From Acidaminobacter sp. (lineage in GTDB: Bacteria > Bacillota > Clostridia > Peptostreptococcales > Acidaminobacteraceae): DNA of 64,000 nt. Positions 43,305-53,107 of the stretch are shown piece by piece (position 1 is the first letter of the stretch; the number at the start of each line of letters is the position of its first letter). The position numbers and the translations under genes are program-made. The notes beneath the pieces were generated by a model. It made no database searches and had not been told where the DNA came from. It saw nothing but the letters and a program-made list of their open reading frames with translations. The stretch spans positions 1-64,000 of the forward strand of contig NZ_JAOTSB010000010.1 in assembly GCF_030247605.1 (NCBI RefSeq). The letters run 5' to 3'.

Positions 43305-43901
43305 ATGGATAAACAAACACTGCGCGCGGATATTCTTGCGCGACGAGGCAGTCTTTCTGAAGAAGAGCTTGACGCCAAGAGCGCTCAAATACTCGATCAG
43401 CTGATTCACACGCCACTGCTGGACAACGCCAAAACTGTCATGATCTTCATGGATTTCAAAGATGAAGTCCGCACCGCAGGCATAATTGAGCACTTGTGGA
43501 AAACCGGCAAAACACCGGTGGTGCCTAGAGTCAACAAAAAGGCGGACCGTTTGGATTTGTATTCAATCAAATCCTTCGACGATTTGGTCCGATCCTCTTT
43601 CGGAATTCTTGAGCCCCCAAAAGATCGACTGCCGGACATCGAACCCATAGATCTGGATCTTATCTTGTCCCCGGGTGTCGTTTTTGATGTCATGGGCAAC
43701 CGGATCGGGTACGGGGCAGGTTATTACGACAAGCTTCTCCCACACGTTCGCACGGAATGTGTTGTCTGCGGCATAGCGTATGATCTGCAGATTGTCCCCA
43801 ACGGTCTAATCCCTGTTGAACCCCACGACATTCCGCTGGATTATCTGATCACCGAACACAGGATTATTAGGACGCCGAACGCGGATTTGAAAGGCAAATA
43901 G
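43305..43901 (+). CDS. 5-formyltetrahydrofolate cyclo-ligase
   Basis: Converts 5-formyl-THF to 5,10-methenyl-THF with ATP, returning stored folate to the one-carbon pool. The 198-residue protein has the N-terminal basic helix (LRADILARR), LSPGVVFDVMGNRIGYGAGYYD with the ATP/Mg motif, and a DIPLDYLITE end. GAGGAGG precedes the ATG. Single gene with promoter and terminator. Confidence 0.92.
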   Translation: MDKQTLRADILARRGSLSEEELDAKSAQILDQLIHTPLLDNAKTVMIFMDFKDEVRTAGIIEHLWKTGKTPVVPRVNKKADRLDLYSIKSFDDLVRSSFGILEPPKDRLPDIEPIDLDLILSPGVVFDVMGNRIGYGAGYYDKLLPHVRTECVVCGIAYDLQIVPNGLIPVEPHDIPLDYLITEHRIIRTPNADLKGK

Positions 43902-43907
43902 AAATGC

Positions 43908-43960
43908 AAAACAGCCGAAGAAATGGATTAAATACACCCATTTCCTCGGCTGTTTATTTT
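43908..43960 (+). terminator. Terminator of the cyclo-ligase gene
   Basis: An 18-bp stem AAACAGCCGAAGAAATGG / CCATTTCCTCGGCTGTTT, then ATTTTTG. Confidence 0.9.
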
Positions 43961-44015
43961 TGATATCAGCGTTCAAATGCCACGTTCAGGACTTCCAACC
44001 TCAATTGACCTGATT

Positions 44016-46640
44016 TTACTTTAAAGACTTGTCCTCTTCGTCTTCTTCGTCCTCATCTTCCACAGGCTCTTCAATGGGCAGCTGACCAGGAATCGGTCCG
44101 GGGTCACCTTCTCCATCTTCATTAATGTCGTCCTTTCCGCTCCCGCTTCCGTTGCCATTGCCATTAACCGGATCACTGTCTTTCCCATTTCCAGCGCCTT
44201 CTTTTTCCTCATCCTCAGCTTTAATGGCCTTGGATACCCGAAGGGCTTCAAGTTCCGCCGGCGAAGGCTTGATCAGCTCCTGCAGCTTCCGGTTGACGCG
44301 GTCATACACGGAATCCTTGGTGTATGAGCCATCCGGATACATAGTGCCAGCTTGAATGCCCGTCAGGATTTCAATACCTTCATCGATGTTATGAACAGAA
44401 TAGATATGGAATGTCCCGGCTTTTACCGCATCAATGATTTCTTCTGACAGCATCAGATTTTTTACATTCTGGTGAGGGATGATGACGCCCTGTTCACCAT
44501 TTAAGCCTTTCAGCTTACACACTTTGAAGTAACCGTGAATTTTCTCGTTAACCCCGCCAATAGGTTGAATTTCCCCGCGCTGGTTGACAGAACCTGTAAC
44601 GGCTACGGACTGCCGTATAGGAATCTCAGACAAACTGGACAGCAGGGCATACAATTCCGTACTGGAGGCAGAGTCGCCGTCAATGCCCGAATACAGCTGC
44701 TCAAAGACTATACTGGCTGTCAGGGCCAAAGGCTTATCCTGAGCGAACTTATGACCCAGGTAGCCCGATATGATCATAACCCCTTTGTCATGGATCGCGC
44801 CGCTGGTCCGCGCCTCGCGTTCAATATTGATGATCCCCGCTCTCCCGCGATAAGTTGAAACTGTGATCTTGGTCGGCTTCCCGAACTGATACTGCCCGGA
44901 GCCGGTGACCGCCAAACCATTGATCTCGCCAATCTTTTCACCGGAGACATCCAGGAGATAGTCCCCGTTCTCAAACATTTCAAGGACCTTTTCTTCAATT
45001 TTATTGTTGCGCTTCTCAATCATTTCCAGCGCAATGTCGACGTGCTTTGACTCGACGATCTCTGCGCCGTCCTCATCTGCCCAACTGTCTGCCTCATAAA
45101 TTAAGTCTACCAGTTTGTTCAGATGTGAGCTCAGCTTGTTCTGATCATCCGCCAGCCTCGAGCTCTGCTCAATGACCCGTCCTACCGCGCACCTGCTGAA
45201 ATGCCTTAGTCCGTCTTCATGACAATGCTTAGCGATAAACCGCGCGATTTTGTCAATATTGTCCTCATTTCGGTCCATTTCAATATCAAAATCTGCCATA
45301 ACCTTAAACAGTTTTCGAAATTCCTCATCATAATAATACAGCAGCTGGTAGGTATACTGATCCCCAATGAGTATGATCTTGACATCCAGCGGTATTGGCT
45401 GAGGTTTCAATGTTGTTGAGACAATGGCGCCCATTTGACTACCCAGGGACTCAATGGTGATCTCATCATCCAGAAGCGCTCTCATCAGACCCTTCCAGGC
45501 GTATGGCATTGTCAAAATGTCCTTGGCCAGAACGATCAGGTACCCCCCATTCGCTTCGTGCAGCAAGCCCGGTTTGATCATGGTAAAGTCCGTCTTTAAT
45601 ACCCCGAGCTCGTTCTTATATTCAATGCCCCCAAGCAAGTTGTAGTACGTCGGATTCGATGCAAAGACAACCGGAGCGTGCTCCTTACCGTCATTGTTCA
45701 CAAACTGGTTGATGGCATATCGGTCAAAAAAGGACTCGCTGCTCCTTGGCATAAGTGCCGCCAGAGGGCCCGTTGCCTGTTCCTCGCCGCCATCATTTTT
45801 GAATCTTTCCAAATTCTCCACAATATCATCAATCAAAAAATTCAAATACTGCACAATGGCATCGTTGTCGCGATATTTGTCAAACATCTCAGACAGGTGA
45901 AAAGTCGCGATCCCTCTCCCTGTCTTGGCGTCGAGGTCCAGCATTTTCTGACGGAACTGCTCTTCCGCGCCTCTCAAACGGTTGAAGAGGTCTGAGGTTT
46001 CAATGCTCAGCCTTGCGGACTCGGATTTCAGTTTCTCGAAATCCTCTTCTGTCAGATTTCTATACTCTTCCTCAGTCATAGGCTCATTATTTTTTAACGG
46101 GATGCTGATCAGCCCCCGTTCATTTTGCGCAAAGCGAAAACCATATTTCTCTCCGATCTCATTGAGTTCATCAATGATGACCTGAGTATTCTCAGAGTAC
46201 TCCTGAAGCAATCCCGCGCGGTCATTCTCATAATCTTTTCCAGAAAAAGCGTTAGAGATTTCCTTCTTGAGAAAACTGATTATAAACCCCATGCTCTTAA
46301 TGAATTCTTTTCCTTCACCCGGCGGCAGACCAATGGCGATTGGCGTCCGTGCCACTTTGAAGTTGTTGACATACAGCCAGTCCTTTGGCGGTGTTCGAAG
46401 TTTTGCAGCCGCGTCGGAGAGATGGCGAACAAGGCTGTTCCTCCCGGTGCCCCAGCTTCCTCCCACATAAATGTTATAGCCTTTTCTCTTCATTTTGAGT
46501 CCAAATTTAACGGCTTCCACAGCACGGTCCTGACCCATTATAGCTTTTAACGGTTCAAGCTCCTCCGTCGTCTCAAAAGGCAGACAATTCAAATCACAGG
46601 CTCTGGTCAATTGATGCGGTTCCAATTCGTATTTTCTCAT
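44016..46640 (-). CDS. Lon-like AAA+ protease with acidic C-terminal tail
   Basis: An 874-residue ATP-dependent protease of the LonB/LonC-like group. The N-terminal P-loop is GSWGTGRNS, in which the usual Lys of GKT/S is Arg. A long helical insert (about 110-260) follows, then a second AAA part (LHEANGGYLIVLAKDIL). The proteolytic domain has catalytic Ser in GDSASSTEL and Lys in GGVNEKIHGYF. The last 65 residues are acidic and Gly/Asn-rich low complexity. ATG at 46640 follows GGGAGGAGG. Substrates unknown. Confidence 0.88.
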   Translation of the reverse strand: MRKYELEPHQLTRACDLNCLPFETTEELEPLKAIMGQDRAVEAVKFGLKMKRKGYNIYVGGSWGTGRNSLVRHLSDAAAKLRTPPKDWLYVNNFKVARTPIAIGLPPGEGKEFIKSMGFIISFLKKEISNAFSGKDYENDRAGLLQEYSENTQVIIDELNEIGEKYGFRFAQNERGLISIPLKNNEPMTEEEYRNLTEEDFEKLKSESARLSIETSDLFNRLRGAEEQFRQKMLDLDAKTGRGIATFHLSEMFDKYRDNDAIVQYLNFLIDDIVENLERFKNDGGEEQATGPLAALMPRSSESFFDRYAINQFVNNDGKEHAPVVFASNPTYYNLLGGIEYKNELGVLKTDFTMIKPGLLHEANGGYLIVLAKDILTMPYAWKGLMRALLDDEITIESLGSQMGAIVSTTLKPQPIPLDVKIILIGDQYTYQLLYYYDEEFRKLFKVMADFDIEMDRNEDNIDKIARFIAKHCHEDGLRHFSRCAVGRVIEQSSRLADDQNKLSSHLNKLVDLIYEADSWADEDGAEIVESKHVDIALEMIEKRNNKIEEKVLEMFENGDYLLDVSGEKIGEINGLAVTGSGQYQFGKPTKITVSTYRGRAGIINIEREARTSGAIHDKGVMIISGYLGHKFAQDKPLALTASIVFEQLYSGIDGDSASSTELYALLSSLSEIPIRQSVAVTGSVNQRGEIQPIGGVNEKIHGYFKVCKLKGLNGEQGVIIPHQNVKNLMLSEEIIDAVKAGTFHIYSVHNIDEGIEILTGIQAGTMYPDGSYTKDSVYDRVNRKLQELIKPSPAELEALRVSKAIKAEDEEKEGAGNGKDSDPVNGNGNGSGSGKDDINEDGEGDPGPIPGQLPIEEPVEDEDEEDEEDKSLK

Positions 46641-46711
46641 CACTTGTTCCTCCTCCCTTGACATGGTCGTTTATACCCTGCAAAAAAAGACTATAACCTC
46701 GAAAATAAATG

Positions 46712-46768
46712 AAAAAAGAAGTTGGCTCACCGGAGATCGATTTTTTACGTCCCGGCTGCACCAACTTC
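46712..46768 (-). terminator. Terminator of the S1-domain gene
   Basis: Stem GAAGTTGG / CCAACTTC plus inner CCGG pairing. On the minus strand it is followed by TTTTTTC. Confidence 0.7.
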
Positions 46769-46786
46769 CCCGTATTCATTTAACTT

Positions 46787-47962
46787 CTATTTCAAAAAAT
46801 CTTTGAATTTGTCGCCGAACAGATCCCCAAGCGTCGAAGTCGCGCTTGGCGCCTCTTCCTCTTCTTCAACATAAGCGGTATATGCATCCTCATCATTGTC
46901 CTGAGCGGCTTTAATGCTCAGCGAAATGCGCTGCTGCTCTGCGTCAATGCCAAGTATTTTAACTTTGACCTCTTGTCCAACGGACAGAACATCAGAAGGT
47001 TTTTCCACTCTAGCGTCTGAAATCTGAGAAACGTGAACCAGACCTTCAAGTCCATCCGCGAGCTCCACAAAAGCGCCGAATGGCTGAAGTCTTCTAATAA
47101 CTCCTGTTACGATCTCATCCACATGATAATGCTCATTGACTGAGCTCCACGGATTATTTACATAATCTGCTAATCGAAGCGAAATTCTGTGCTTTTCCGG
47201 ATCGACATTAAGGACAGTAACTTTGACTCTGTCTCCAACGGACACAACTTCAGAGGCACTCTTAACGCGCTTCCAGGAAAGCTCGCTCAAATGCACGAGG
47301 CCGTCCACGCCGCCAATATCAACGAAGGCACCAAAGTCCGCAAGACGTCTGACAACACCCTCTACCGTTTCTCCAGGTTGAAGTGTCTTGTAGATGTCTT
47401 CTTCTTTGAGCGCACGCTGAGCTTCGAGGTACTTTCTGCCCGAAACCACAAAGTCTTTCTTGTTTCTTACTTCAATAGCTACGACATCCATGGTCTCACC
47501 GACCACTTGATTCAGATCTTCGACGCGTTCCAGGCGAACCTGTGATGCCGGCATGAAGAATCGAACACCTTTAAATTTGCCGACGACGCCGCCCTTCACC
47601 ACTTCGGTGACCTTTACATGAAGCGGAAGTCCGCTTTCGAGGGACTGGTTGATTTCTTCCCAGACATCGAGCGCCACCGCGCGTTTTCTTGAAAGGACGA
47701 CATTGCCTTGCCCGTCGTCTTCCTTAAGTACAACGAACTGCATTTTGGTGCCGACCTGGACGCTCTCAATGGACGAACCATCTTCAAAATCCATTTCACT
47801 CTTTGGCATCACGCCGTCTGTCATAAGCTCCAGATTGACGACCAGTTCTTCTCCATTGTTGGACATGACTGTGCCCTCAACGCAATCACCCTGGTTCAGA
47901 CGCGTCATCGATTTATCGATATCGCCCATGAGCTCTTCCATTGTCATCTCATTTTCCGTCAT
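46787..47962 (-). CDS. Four-S1-domain RNA-binding protein (RpsA-like)
   Basis: A 391-residue cytosolic protein with four S1 OB-folds at roughly 20-90, 105-175, 190-265 and 280-350. The last two are the most canonical (GVVRRLADFGAFVDIGGVDGLVHLSE; GVIRRLQPFGAFVELADGLEGLVHVSQ). This is the short Firmicutes form of ribosomal protein S1/YpfD. An acidic C-terminal tail follows. ATG at 47962 lies after AAGGGGTGG. It has its own strong promoter and terminator. Confidence 0.9.
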   Translation of the reverse strand: MTENEMTMEELMGDIDKSMTRLNQGDCVEGTVMSNNGEELVVNLELMTDGVMPKSEMDFEDGSSIESVQVGTKMQFVVLKEDDGQGNVVLSRKRAVALDVWEEINQSLESGLPLHVKVTEVVKGGVVGKFKGVRFFMPASQVRLERVEDLNQVVGETMDVVAIEVRNKKDFVVSGRKYLEAQRALKEEDIYKTLQPGETVEGVVRRLADFGAFVDIGGVDGLVHLSELSWKRVKSASEVVSVGDRVKVTVLNVDPEKHRISLRLADYVNNPWSSVNEHYHVDEIVTGVIRRLQPFGAFVELADGLEGLVHVSQISDARVEKPSDVLSVGQEVKVKILGIDAEQQRISLSIKAAQDNDEDAYTAYVEEEEEAPSATSTLGDLFGDKFKDFLK

Positions 47963-47996
47963 CAGTTCCACCCCTTGTATCATTCAGAATACTCTT

Positions 47997-48025
47997 ATTA
48001 TACAGGACTTACCCGAATCGGTCAA
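47997..48025 (-). promoter_or_regulatory. Promoter of the S1-domain gene
   Basis: Minus strand TTGACC, 17-base spacer, TATAAT. Confidence 0.8.
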
Positions 48026-48074
48026 ACGCCCCCGCCGACGTGCAGTCATTTTATTCCATTTTCAAAGCAAAAAG

Positions 48075-48119
48075 AAAGTGCCGCATTGATGCCGGATTAC
48101 CCGACACCCTTTGCGGCAC
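48075..48119 (-). terminator. Terminator of the ilv operon
   Basis: Stem GTGCCGCA / TGCGGCAC, then TTTCTTTTTG on the minus strand, 50 bases after the ilvB stop. Confidence 0.85.
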
Positions 48120-48169
48120 CTGACTTGTTGTTTCTTCCATACAATGCTTATTAATTTATCAACCTCAAA

Positions 48170-49861
48170 TTAAAGACTGTCGGCAGGCGGTACCAGGTCC
48201 GCTTCTTCCCAGTCTTCTATGGAGTCTGAGATGGACTTGCCGGGAGGGATGATTGGTAGAACATTGATGTTGGTATTCAGTTCAACGACAATCAAATTGG
48301 CTGCCGAATCTAAAGCAGCAGCATCCACGGCCTCCGAAAATGCCTCAGGCGTATATACCACTTTTCCCTTTAATCCAAATGCACTGGCCAGTTTCTCAAA
48401 ATCAATGATGTCCTTAATGTCCGTTTCGCTGTAAACCCCGCTCTGGAACATTTTCTGCCATTGTCGGACCATGCCGAGGGCATTGTTTTTGAAGAGAATG
48501 ATGTCCACTTTTATGCCATGCTCTGCCAGGGACGCCAGCTCGTTCATGTTCATCCTGAAGCTGCCGTCACCGGTGATCAGATAAACTTTTTTGTGAGGGC
48601 AGGCAACTTTAGCGCCTATCGCGGCACCCAGACCGAAGCCCATTGTGCCGAGTCCGCCTGAGGTCACCCAGTTTCTGATGCCCTGAAACTCGAGATACTG
48701 GGCTGCCCACATTTGATGCTGACCGACATCTGTCGCAAAGAGCGTATTTTCATCCATGCGCTCATTCAGTGCGCCAAATACGGTTTGAGGCGTCAAAGCG
48801 TATTTATTCTTGAATACCGGTTTTTCGTAATTCGAGATTTCCTTCAGCCAGGTTTCATGACGTCGCACGCCCAGTCGTTCTGCGATCTGGCGGATCATGG
48901 TTTTGACATCTCCGACCAGCGACAGTGCCACAGGAATATTTTTATCAATTTCAGTCTTGTCGACATCCAGATGAATTATTTTTGCCTGCTGCGCAAACTT
49001 GGACGGATCTCCGATCACCCGGTCGCTGAATCTCGCGCCTATGGTCAGGATCACATCTGCTTCATTCATCATCCGGTTGGCGATCTTAGAACCGTGCATA
49101 CCGGCAAGGCCAAAGGAAAGCAGATGGTTTCTGGGGAAATTTCCAAGGCCCATCAACGTATTGAGCACAGGGGCATCGAGGGATTCCGCCAGCAATTTTA
49201 ACTCCGGCTCACTGCCGGACAATCTGACACCTCCGCCGGCATAGATCAGCGGACGCTGGGCTTTTTCGAACAATGCGGCAACCTGATCAAGCTGAGCTTC
49301 ATCCAGGCCGTGCAGTGTTTCATGAGTCTTGCGAAGCTCTCTGGACATTTCCGGTGTCCACTCCGAAAGGAAGAAATCTTTCGGAATATCGACGAGCACC
49401 GGACCGGGTCTGCCCGAAACCGCAATTTCCATGGCTTCAATTAAAGTCGGAATCAAATCCTTCATGGAGCGCACCAGCACATTGTGCTTGGTGATGGACA
49501 TGGTAATACCGGTGATGTCGATCTCCTGGAAGGAATCCAGCCCCAGCAGTCCGCTTGGTACCTGACCTGCGAGAACGACCAACGGAATGGAATCGATAAA
49601 TGCCGTGGCAATGCCCGTGACGGTATTTGTCGCGCCCGGTCCTGAAGTCACAAAACAGACACCCACATTTCCGGTGGCTCTTGCATAACCATCGGCCGCA
49701 TGCACGACATGCTGCTCGTGGGTGAGGCGGATATGATGAATTTGATCCTGATATTTATACAGCTCGTGATAGAGCGGTATGACGGCGCCGCCGGGGTAAC
49801 CGAAGACCGTTCCCACGCCAGCGTCAATGAGAGTTTTGATTATAGCTTCCGCGCCATTCAC
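48170..49861 (-). CDS. ilvB: Acetolactate synthase, catalytic subunit
   Basis: ThDP-dependent condensation of pyruvate to acetolactate or of pyruvate with 2-oxobutyrate. The 563-residue protein has the catalytic Glu in RLTHEQHVVHAADGYAR, TSGPGATN, FAD-region GLDSFQEIDI, and the ThDP motif GDGSFRMNMNELA ending in KNNALGMVRQWQ. GTG start with AGGAGG 8 bases upstream. Last gene of the ilv operon; the gene order ACT subunit-ilvC-ilvD-ilvB places it last. Confidence 0.96.
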   Translation of the reverse strand: MNGAEAIIKTLIDAGVGTVFGYPGGAVIPLYHELYKYQDQIHHIRLTHEQHVVHAADGYARATGNVGVCFVTSGPGATNTVTGIATAFIDSIPLVVLAGQVPSGLLGLDSFQEIDITGITMSITKHNVLVRSMKDLIPTLIEAMEIAVSGRPGPVLVDIPKDFFLSEWTPEMSRELRKTHETLHGLDEAQLDQVAALFEKAQRPLIYAGGGVRLSGSEPELKLLAESLDAPVLNTLMGLGNFPRNHLLSFGLAGMHGSKIANRMMNEADVILTIGARFSDRVIGDPSKFAQQAKIIHLDVDKTEIDKNIPVALSLVGDVKTMIRQIAERLGVRRHETWLKEISNYEKPVFKNKYALTPQTVFGALNERMDENTLFATDVGQHQMWAAQYLEFQGIRNWVTSGGLGTMGFGLGAAIGAKVACPHKKVYLITGDGSFRMNMNELASLAEHGIKVDIILFKNNALGMVRQWQKMFQSGVYSETDIKDIIDFEKLASAFGLKGKVVYTPEAFSEAVDAAALDSAANLIVVELNTNINVLPIIPPGKSISDSIEDWEEADLVPPADSL

Positions 49862-49873
49862 AAGCGGTTCCTC

Positions 49874-51526
49874 CTAACGGCAAATCGCGCCCTTGGATGC
49901 AGAGGTGACGCTTGCCCTGTATTTTTTGAGATATCCGGTGACCGGTTTTTCCGGAGCAGACCAGTTTGCCTTGCGCGCCTCCCAAACTTCAGGCTCGACG
50001 TCGACATTCAAGGTGCCTTTGTCGAGGTCAAAGGAGATGGTATCGCCTTCAGCGACAAAAGCGATTGGACCGCCTTCGTAGGCTTCAGGTGAAATGTGGC
50101 CAATAGCGCCGCCACGGGTTGCGCCCGAGAAGCGGCCATCCGTCAGCAATGCCACATGCTCGTCCAGGCCGAGCCCGCTGAGGGTCGAGGTAGGCGCCAG
50201 CATTTCGCGCATGCCCGGGCCGCCCTTTGGACCTTCATAGCGGATGACGATTATATCGCCTTTTTCAATCTTGCCTGAAAGCAGTGCCGCTGTAGCGTTT
50301 TCCTCGGATTCGAAAACTCTGGCACGCCCTTCAAATTTTCTCATTTTTGGAGAGACTGCCGATTGTTTCACAACTGCGCCTTCCGGCGCAATATTGCCAA
50401 ACAGGATTTTTATGCCGCCCTGCTCAGAATAAGGAGCATCTGTTTTAGCGATGACCTTCCCATCCGGCAATTTGGCTCTTGCGACTCTCGTTTCAAAGGT
50501 CCCGTCCACCGTTTGCTGGGTTAGATCAAAACGGCCAATTGCCCCAAGGGCTTTGATCACCGTGCTGATGCCGCCGGCATCGTGAAGGTCTTCGATATGG
50601 TAAGGGCCTGCAGGGCTTAATCTGCAGAGGTTTGGTGTTGTTTTGCTGATCTCGTCCACACGCCGGAGATCAAGAATGAAATCAAATTCAGCCGCTATTG
50701 CAGTCAAGTGGAGAATAGTGTTGCTGGAGCCGCCAAGGGCCATATCGACTGCAAGGGCATTTTCAAAGGCTTGCGGTGTCATGATCTGGCTCGGAGTCTT
50801 ATTCTCCTGGAACAGGTTCATGACTGCTGCGCCAGCCATCTTCGCAAGTCGCGTGCGATCTGCGTAGACTGCCGGAATAGTGCCGTTTCCAGAGAGTCCC
50901 ATGCCCAGAGCCTCTGTAAGGCAGTTCATGGAGTTCGCGGTGAACATACCCGAGCAAGAGCCGCAAGTCGGGCAGGCGCTGTTTTCGAGATCATCGATCT
51001 CCTCGTCGCTCATGCTCCCTTGGGAGTGTCGGCCAACACCTTCGAAAACGGTCGTCAAGTCAGTTACTTTGTCTTTAGTCTTGCCGGCAAGCATCGCGCC
51101 GCCGCTGACGATGACAGTTGGGATGTCCAGTCTGGCTGCAGCCATCAGGGCCGCAGGTACCGTCTTGTCGCAGTTTGGAATGATGACGAGAGCATCAAAG
51201 GCGTGGGCGATCACCATGGTTTCAATGGAGTCAGCAATCAGTTCACGGCTTGGAAGGCTGTATCTCATGCCTCTGTGTCCCATGGCTATGCCGTCGCATA
51301 CAGCGATGAAAGGCGCAGCAATAGGCATGCCGCCGTTCATCAGAACGCCTTCTTTGACTGCCAGGACCAGCTTGTCGAGGTGTGTATGTCCAGGAACGAT
51401 TTCGTTATGGCCATGAAGAATGCCGACGAGCGGACGCTCGATCTGCTCGTTGGTGAGGCCAAGGGCTTTGAGAAGAGAGCGGTGTGGCGCTCTCTCCACA
51501 CCGCTCTTCATAGCGGAGCTCTTCAC
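49874..51526 (-). CDS. ilvD: Dihydroxy-acid dehydratase (IlvD)
   Basis: Fe-S dehydratase making 2-oxoisovalerate and 2-oxo-3-methylvalerate. The 550-residue protein has cluster cysteines in IPNCDKTVP and ACPTCGSCSGMFTANSM, and ENATAALLSG and LTDGRFSGATRG segments near the C-terminus. GTG start with GGAGGTG 7 bases upstream; one base separates it from the ilvC stop. Its valine-branch product also feeds PanB. Confidence 0.97.
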   Translation of the reverse strand: MKSSAMKSGVERAPHRSLLKALGLTNEQIERPLVGILHGHNEIVPGHTHLDKLVLAVKEGVLMNGGMPIAAPFIAVCDGIAMGHRGMRYSLPSRELIADSIETMVIAHAFDALVIIPNCDKTVPAALMAAARLDIPTVIVSGGAMLAGKTKDKVTDLTTVFEGVGRHSQGSMSDEEIDDLENSACPTCGSCSGMFTANSMNCLTEALGMGLSGNGTIPAVYADRTRLAKMAGAAVMNLFQENKTPSQIMTPQAFENALAVDMALGGSSNTILHLTAIAAEFDFILDLRRVDEISKTTPNLCRLSPAGPYHIEDLHDAGGISTVIKALGAIGRFDLTQQTVDGTFETRVARAKLPDGKVIAKTDAPYSEQGGIKILFGNIAPEGAVVKQSAVSPKMRKFEGRARVFESEENATAALLSGKIEKGDIIVIRYEGPKGGPGMREMLAPTSTLSGLGLDEHVALLTDGRFSGATRGGAIGHISPEAYEGGPIAFVAEGDTISFDLDKGTLNVDVEPEVWEARKANWSAPEKPVTGYLKKYRASVTSASKGAICR

Positions 51527-51527
51527 T

Positions 51528-52532
51528 TTATTTCACCTCCGACTGTCTGATCCACGACATCATAGAACGCAGATTCTTGCCTGTTTCGACAATCGGGTGC
51601 TCAAGTTCAGCAGCTTTAATTTTATTGAAAATCGGACGGCCTTTTTCGTTTTCTTCGATCCATGCTTTAGCGAATTGGCCGCTTTGGATTTCAGCAAGAA
51701 CTTTCTTCATTTCAGCGCGAGCTGCATCGTTAATGATGCGCTTGCCAATCATGTAATCGCCATACTCAGCCGTGTCGCTGACGCTGAAACGCATATTTTC
51801 AAAGCCGCCCTCATAAAGAAGGTCAACGATGAGCTTGAGTTCATGGAGACACTCGAAGTATGCAATTTCCTTTTGATAACCGGCTTCTACGAGTGTGTCA
51901 AATCCAGCTTTGACGAGCTCAGTCGCGCCGCCGCAAAGAACTGCCTGCTCACCAAAGAGGTCTGTTTCAGTTTCTTCTTTGAAAGTCGTCTCAAGAACGC
52001 CTGCTCTTGCAGCGCCAATGCCGGCCGCATAAGCAAGGGCTTTGTCGAGGGCTTTGCCGGTTGCATTCTGGTAAACTGCAACAAGCGCAGGAACGCCGCG
52101 ACCTTCTTCGTAGACTCTTCTGACCAGGTGGCCAGGTCCTTTAGGTGCGATCATGAAAACATCAACATCAGCAGGTGGTACAATTTGTCCAAAGTGGATG
52201 CTGAAGCCGTGAGCGAAAACGAGAGATTTCCCGGCTGTGATGTGCTGCGCAATATGCTCGTCATAAACCTTCTTCTGGCGCTCGTCAGGAACGAGAATCA
52301 TGACAACGTTTGCGACACGTGCTGCTTCTGAAACACTGACAGCTTTGAGCCCATCTGACTCAGCGCGCTTGACGGACGGGCTGCCTTCATAGAGACCAAC
52401 CACGACATCAAATCCGCTCTCTTTTAGGTTCATGGCGTGAGCGCGGCCTTGGCTGCCATAGCCAATGACGGCGACTGTTTGACCTGCGAGTGCTTCTTTG
52501 GAAATTTCGTTTTCGTAATACATCTTTGCCAT
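51528..52532 (-). CDS. ilvC: Ketol-acid reductoisomerase (IlvC)
   Basis: Mg- and NAD(P)H-dependent isomeroreductase of the valine/isoleucine pathway. The 334-residue length marks class [18 protein letters not shown] is the nucleotide loop, then [10 protein letters not shown] and a C-terminal domain with [16 protein letters not shown] and ECLHELKLI metal ligands. AAGGAGG lies before the ATG. Second gene behind the T-box. Confidence 0.97.
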   Translation of the reverse strand: MAKMYYENEISKEALAGQTVAVIGYGSQGRAHAMNLKESGFDVVVGLYEGSPSVKRAESDGLKAVSVSEAARVANVVMILVPDERQKKVYDEHIAQHITAGKSLVFAHGFSIHFGQIVPPADVDVFMIAPKGPGHLVRRVYEEGRGVPALVAVYQNATGKALDKALAYAAGIGAARAGVLETTFKEETETDLFGEQAVLCGGATELVKAGFDTLVEAGYQKEIAYFECLHELKLIVDLLYEGGFENMRFSVSDTAEYGDYMIGKRIINDAARAEMKKVLAEIQSGQFAKAWIEENEKGRPIFNKIKAAELEHPIVETGKNLRSMMSWIRQSEVK

Positions 52533-52550
52533 TTTAATATATCCTCCTTT

Positions 52551-52772
52551 TTATCGAACCCAGCGGACGTCATGGACGCCATAGAGTTTTCTGACATGTT
52601 CCAGCGCACGGTCTGTTGTTTGGTCCGGCGCATCGAGTGTGATCCAAAGAGCACCTTCGTGCTCTTCCATTTCGACGCCGACGACGTCGAACTCTCTTCT
52701 TCTCAATGTACTAAGGACGCGAATGAGTCCATCTACACCATGATCGACTTTGGCATGAAGTTTCTTCGTCAT
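52551..52772 (-). CDS. Short ACT-domain regulatory subunit of acetolactate synthase (IlvM/IlvN-like)
   Basis: A 73-residue single ACT domain: KVDHGVDGLIRVLSTLRRREFDVVGVEME, then a second half ending KLYGVHDVRWVR. Length and layout match the short IlvM-type subunit rather than the full IlvN/IlvH type. AGGAGG lies 8 bases before the ATG at 52772; the longer frame upstream runs into the T-box terminator. Feedback control or activation of IlvB is inferred. First gene of the ilv operon. Confidence 0.85.
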   Translation of the reverse strand: MTKKLHAKVDHGVDGLIRVLSTLRRREFDVVGVEMEEHEGALWITLDAPDQTTDRALEHVRKLYGVHDVRWVR

Positions 52773-52816
52773 TTTAATAACCTCCTGTCTTATTTTCGTC
52801 GGCGTGTTCCGGGTAT

Positions 52817-52862
52817 AAAAAAAGACCCTCCACCACCACGAGCTCAATCAGCTCGTAGAGAT
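52817..52862 (-). terminator. T-box terminator of the ilv operon
   Basis: Minus strand ATCTCTACGAGCT..AGCTCGTGGTGGTGGAGGGTC, then TTTTTTT, 50 bases upstream of the first gene. It forms the alternative to the antiterminator that uses the T-box bulge at 52875-52887. Confidence 0.8.
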
Positions 52863-53100
52863 GGGGGATTCCCCATGGTACCACTCTACTTTACGGTTTT
52901 AAACCGCCTCTTCGAATCGGCGCACGACGTCGCGAATTCCAGTCTTTTAACGGGGACAGCCGTACCGGTCTACTGTTAGTTCGAGCCGGAAGCTCCGGAG
53001 CGATGTTCCACCGGCGACCCTTACCCGTCTCACACCAAGTGACGGACTCTCTGAAAGGATCTTGCCGCTGAAGCTCTCCTTCAACGCTCTTATCAGGTAT
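52817..53100 (-). promoter_or_regulatory. T-box leader, probable tRNA-Ile specificity
   Basis: On the minus strand the leader shows stem I landmarks: AGAGAGTCCGTCACTTGGTGTGAGACGG-type distal loops in shorter blocks, the specifier-loop context GGAAC-ATC-GCTCC with codon ATC (53004-53002), a following GGAGC, the antiterminator box AGAGTGGTACCAT (52887-52875) and a terminator with seven T. ATC is an isoleucine codon, fitting an ilv operon. Uncharged tRNA-Ile would stabilise the antiterminator and switch the operon on. Bases 53140-53355 beyond the promoter hold only short repeats. Confidence 0.9.
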
Positions 53101-53107
53101 TAAATGG

